From Ectocarpus siliculosus (Eukaryota; Sar; Phaeophyceae; Ectocarpales; Ectocarpaceae): DNA of 24,185 nucleotides. Position 1 is the first letter of the stretch. Each line of letters opens with the position of its first letter. The stretch covers positions 7,414,431-7,438,615 of the forward strand of contig FN649727.1 in assembly GCA_000310025.1 (NCBI GenBank), written 5' to 3'. The position numbers were made by a program, and so were the translations under genes. The notes below the pieces were generated by a model. That model was given only the letters and a program-made list of their open reading frames with translations, did not search any database and was not told the DNA's origin. Positions 20,801 through 24,185 of the stretch are shown in pieces.

Positions 20801-23671
20801 TTCGAGCGAAGTTTGCTGTCGCTTTTACAGCTGTTCGGCGCTTCACCGGGGTGCCGGCGGGTGGCGGATAGGCAGGCAGCGCTCGAAGGCGAGCAGCGTC
20901 TTCTGTCTGCACTCGTTGGTCAAGCCGAATGAATCACCATGGGAGTACAGTGTGTCTGCATTGGTTTGCATGCCGCGATAGAATGCCTCTTACGAGAGCT
21001 CCTCAGTTGAGACCGCCATCGGCTTTACCATCGGCAATTACCCAATGTTGGAGAGCCAGCCGATCAACGCCGGCGTACACAAGCCAACAAGGTATCACAG
21101 GACCAGTCCACCAGCCTGCGCACAAGAATAGCGGACAAGCTAGTTGTTGAAGGCTACCACCCTTTCTTACCCCGTGTGCCTCTCCCTCGAGAAGAGAGTC
21201 AGGTGTGCCCTGCACACCTCACACGTTCACACACCAGAAAAATTGCCCCAGTACAACACCGAATCTGAGAGGCTTGGGTCTTGCAGAACCCGAGGTTGGA
21301 CATGGAGGACGAAGAGTTTAGAAGTTGAGATGGGGGGCCTGTGCGTAGATACCAAACGAGACGGAGAGACACGTAGTGTAGAGGGGGGGAGGGGGGGTGG
21401 TACAAAAGTGCAGGTGCTGGATCTTGCACTGACAGAGGCACAATTGGTACTACCACATCGCGCTCGGGTACTACATGCAAGCAATTGCACGCTACAGTAT
21501 ACATGCTACTTTTTTTTGTCTCCATCTAGGAGAGTGGAAGTTGGCGACGGCAGTACCTCGTACTGAACACCAGTGGCCTTTTGGGTCTCGCTGAGCGTAA
21601 CGTTGTCTCCGCATGCGACTCCGTTGACCGCACAACACCGCGGCACCACACGGCAGGTCGACGAGCTCACCGCAGACCTCCACAAGCGCTCCGGCATCCC
21701 TAAGCACGTGGAGGAGATGATCCGGCAGTTCCCCAAGGACATGCACGCCATGAGCATGTTTGGCGCCGCTCTCTTCGCGTTGCAGGTCAGGCGGTCCTAT
21801 GGGTAGAGGTCTGTTGCGAGTTGTGGAGCGGTAGCAGTGGTAGTACTGCTGTTGCCTCATAATTGTTGTTATTGTTTTTAAGGCAGTAGAGCGAGTCGAA
21901 GCCCCACGCCTGTCCTTGTACCCTTTTGCCTGACATGCACTGCTTTCATTGTAGTCGCTGCCATATCTGTTTTACTGACCTCCCTGATACCTTTGTTGTC
22001 TTGCCTGCGTCCCCTCTCTCTTCCGTTTGGCTGGTTTTCCACCTCTTTGTTTTTTTCGGCCTTGCGCAGACGGAAAGCAAATTTGCGAAGGCGTACGCCA
22101 AGGGCGTGAGCAAGAAGGTCAGTGTACTCAGCATACAACAGACGTTTCGTGCAAGTGCTTGCTAGCGTGTGACTCTCGCAGACATCGGGGTTGCTATTAT
22201 GTTGAGAGCACGCCTCCTGGTGCTCCTGCCACCCCCCCCGCCTGGTCATATTCGTAGTCACATGAGAAAAGGCGACTAATCGTCAAGGCACTACCCACCC
22301 GGGCCGGCGACCTGTCGTTCATTCTGGCTCGTCTCTTACAAAAGTCAAACCCTGTCGCGTAAACTTACGCTGACTATAGCGGCGAAAATGTACACGCCAC
22401 TTGCCAGCTGGCGCGCGCCCTCGGTGTCAGGGCTGCCTTTTGCTCGCAGAAAACGTCCTCTGCCTCTGTGCATTTTTTTGTTTTTTTGTTTTTTTTCTTG
22501 CATGTTTGCGCGGCGCGTGGGCCTAACTGAAACCTCGATACAACAACCTTTGACAGGAGTACTGGGAGCACACCTACGAAGACGTTCTGGACGTGATTGC
22601 GAAGATGCCCGAGGTTGCCGCCCTTATCTACCGCTGCAAGTTCAAGGACGGCGTGGTGAAGAAGGACCTGAGCCTGGACTACACGGGTAACTACTGCTCC
22701 ATGATGGGCTACGACGACAAGTCCTTCCAGGACCTCATGCGCCTCTACCTTGTCATCCACTCGGTGAGAATTGGGCCTTGCTTCCTCCACCTCTTGTTAT
22801 CTTCGGGAGTTGTTGGTGCTTGCCACTCACCTGATAACGATACTCTGTTGGCGTTTCACGGACCACGGACGTGTTTCAGACGTCTACCACTCCTGTGTAT
22901 GTACTGGATTTTTTTTATGAGAAATTTTCCGTGGCAGGGTTGCTTGGGCCCTTCCCCCCCCGCGCCCCCGACTTTCGCTCTGCGCGGGTCCTAACATTGT
23001 CATTCGTACCCGATGTGCCTTTCCTTGCCTGTTTTGTTTTGTTGTTAGGATCACGAGGGCGGTAACGCCTCTGCTCACGCGACGCACCTGGTCGGCTCGA
23101 CCTTGTCAGATGCATACATGTCGTACGCCGCGGGGATCGGCGCGTTGGCAGGGCCGTTGCACGGACTGGCGAACCAGGAAGTGCTGGGATGGATCAAGGT
23201 GAGCCGCATCCAGAAAGTTGAATCTAGGCGGAGAAGTATCTGCGCTCTGTTACTGTAACCCGCCATCAGCAACGAGAGCAACGGCGATTTCTACTGGCAA
23301 CCGCGAACACAGGGACAACCGCAGCGACTTTGCACCTGAAACAGCTGGTAGGGGGTTTTGGGTCCGGGGTTATTTGTTGTTGTTATTGGGTGTTAATTGT
23401 TTGCTTGCCTTGTGCCGCTTTCGTCATGGACCCGCACGTATGTTTCCTTTCGAAACGGAGGGACGAATACAGCTGCGGGCTTTCTTGGCGTTCCCGTCTA
23501 AGATGAGTTTTACCACCCAGCGTCTTTATGGATGCTTTTGTTTCCAGCGATTGCCCACCCTCCGGGCTACAGCAGCGCTGATGCTTGAGGGGTGAGAGAG
23601 CTCGAGCCGCTGGGTGTGTCGTAGTTTGAAGTAGATTGTTATTTGATTCCCACCATCTCCGCTTTGACGCG

Positions 23672-23710
<39 letters not shown>

Positions 23711-24112
23711 ATCTCAGCTTGAGGAGATACGAGGAAAATTGAAAATTGTTGCCGCTAAAAGTACGGGTGTGCCGGGAAGAGGCTCGGAGATGAGCGACCC
23801 CGTTGGGAAAGTCACGGCAGGCCAAGCGAATTGCGCATGGTTAGCTCGATCCGGCTAAGCACCAATGACAGCGCGTCTTTGATGCTGTGTAATGCAACGG
23901 TTTTAGAATGACGGGAAGCATTCTCGCACGCGCAGGCAGCCATACAAAATTCCCCCAGTATTGGTGTATGTATTATCACGCTTAATCCCACTTTTTTTTT
24001 GTTTTTTGCCGCACACGATCAGGACTTGGAGGCACACTTCAAGGCGAAGGGTAAGAAGGTCTCGCACGAGACCATCGAGGAGTTCGCGTGGGAGACCCTC
24101 AACAGCGGGAAG
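17807..24112 (+). CDS. CS: Citrate synthase, mitochondrial; nine 5' exons, 3' end off window
   Basis: Condenses acetyl-CoA with oxaloacetate to citrate, the entry step of the TCA cycle in the mitochondrial matrix. Exons: 17807-17845, 18254-18388, 18937-19017, 20489-20620, 21657-21785, 22070-22117, 22557-22763, 23049-23198 and 24023-24112 (1011 nt, 337 codons). A GTGCGT donor follows at 24113. Every exon is a multiple of three, so all introns are phase 0. Exon 1 gives [13 protein letters not shown], the start of a basic mitochondrial presequence. Family landmarks run in order: [16 protein letters not shown] (about 29-44), ETSNLDADE then [17 protein letters not shown] (77-102), [23 protein letters not shown], and [19 protein letters not shown] (256-274). 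[11 protein letters not shown] (292-302) includes catalytic His295, equivalent to His274 of pig citrate synthase. The last is ETLNSGK. The remaining His and Asp catalytic residues lie past the right edge. Sequence resembles the eukaryotic mitochondrial type I enzyme rather than the bacterial hexameric or peroxisomal type. Confidence 0.95.
18506..18520 (+). repeat. Poly-C tract in citrate synthase intron 2
   Basis: An uninterrupted run of about 15 C, immediately followed by AGCACC. It lies more than 400 bp upstream of the acceptor used at 18935-18936, so it is unlikely to be the working polypyrimidine tract. Confidence 0.7.
19464..19487. repeat. Perfect 10-bp stem, 4-nt loop inverted repeat
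   Basis: GGCTTGCACC and GGTGCAAGCC are exact reverse complements separated by GAAC, within the 1471-bp intron 3 of citrate synthase. It would form a very stable small hairpin in the pre-mRNA. Function is unknown. Confidence 0.8.
23672..23710. repeat. (TGC)13 trinucleotide microsatellite
   Basis: Thirteen uninterrupted TGC/CTG units in intron 8 of citrate synthase, between exons 8 and 9. The run ends ATCTCAG, which by chance makes an acceptor-like sequence. It is likely polymorphic in length between strains. Confidence 0.9.
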
Positions 24113-24185
24113 GTGCGTGCGCGTGCGTCTTATGAAGGGGCACCCTTGAGTCGTGGAATGTCGGAGAGCTTTTGGTGCGATCGGC

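Noticed and set aside
23718-23816. Possible extra citrate synthase exon after the CTG repeat (L-E-E-I-R-G-K-L...)
   Set aside because: Exon 8 joins directly to exon 9 (W-I-K then D-L-E-A-H-F) in agreement with the family length; the donor at its end (AAA|GTCACG) is poor. A rare cassette exon cannot be excluded.

Overview
This is a nuclear genomic segment from an intron-rich photosynthetic eukaryote, most likely a stramenopile alga. A brown alga such as Ectocarpus fits best, but that is an inference. The main clue is a chlorophyll a/c-type light-harvesting protein whose N-terminus looks like a signal peptide followed by an 'A-F' junction, the bipartite plastid-import signal of algae with secondary plastids. 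Other clues are long GT-AG introns in every gene, GC-rich exons, G/C homopolymers and a decayed LINE. No bacterial-style operon, CRISPR array, rRNA or tRNA is visible.

Layout, left to right: (1) 1-1336 is the start of a long intron of the first gene; about 1-962 of it is a 5'-truncated, frameshifted LINE reverse-transcriptase fragment on the minus strand. (2) 4720 down to 1337, minus strand: six 5' exons of a mitochondrial 3-methylcrotonyl-CoA carboxylase alpha subunit (biotin carboxylase half); the 3' part lies beyond the left edge. (3) 5073-9965, plus strand: a BRD8-like bromodomain nuclear protein, head-to-head with the previous gene across 352 bp. (4) 9966-11896: intergenic. (5) 11897-15297, plus: a complete three-exon light-harvesting chlorophyll-binding protein of 216 aa. 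(6) 15298-17806: intergenic, with a MITE-like inverted repeat of about 100-bp arms at 16696-16972. (7) 17807 to the right edge, plus: nine exons of mitochondrial citrate synthase; the last catalytic residues lie beyond the window.

The genes do not form a pathway cluster. Two serve mitochondrial carbon metabolism (leucine breakdown feeding acetyl-CoA, and the citrate synthase step that consumes acetyl-CoA), one serves plastid light harvesting and one chromatin. Exon models were built by hand from GT/GC-AG boundaries and protein-family continuity, and no transcript data were available. I found no convincing evidence of an undescribed multi-gene system. The observations most worth checking are the inverted-repeat element, a frame break in the bromodomain gene that coincides with a 19-nt-spaced direct repeat, a GC-AG intron, and a strong phase-0 intron bias.
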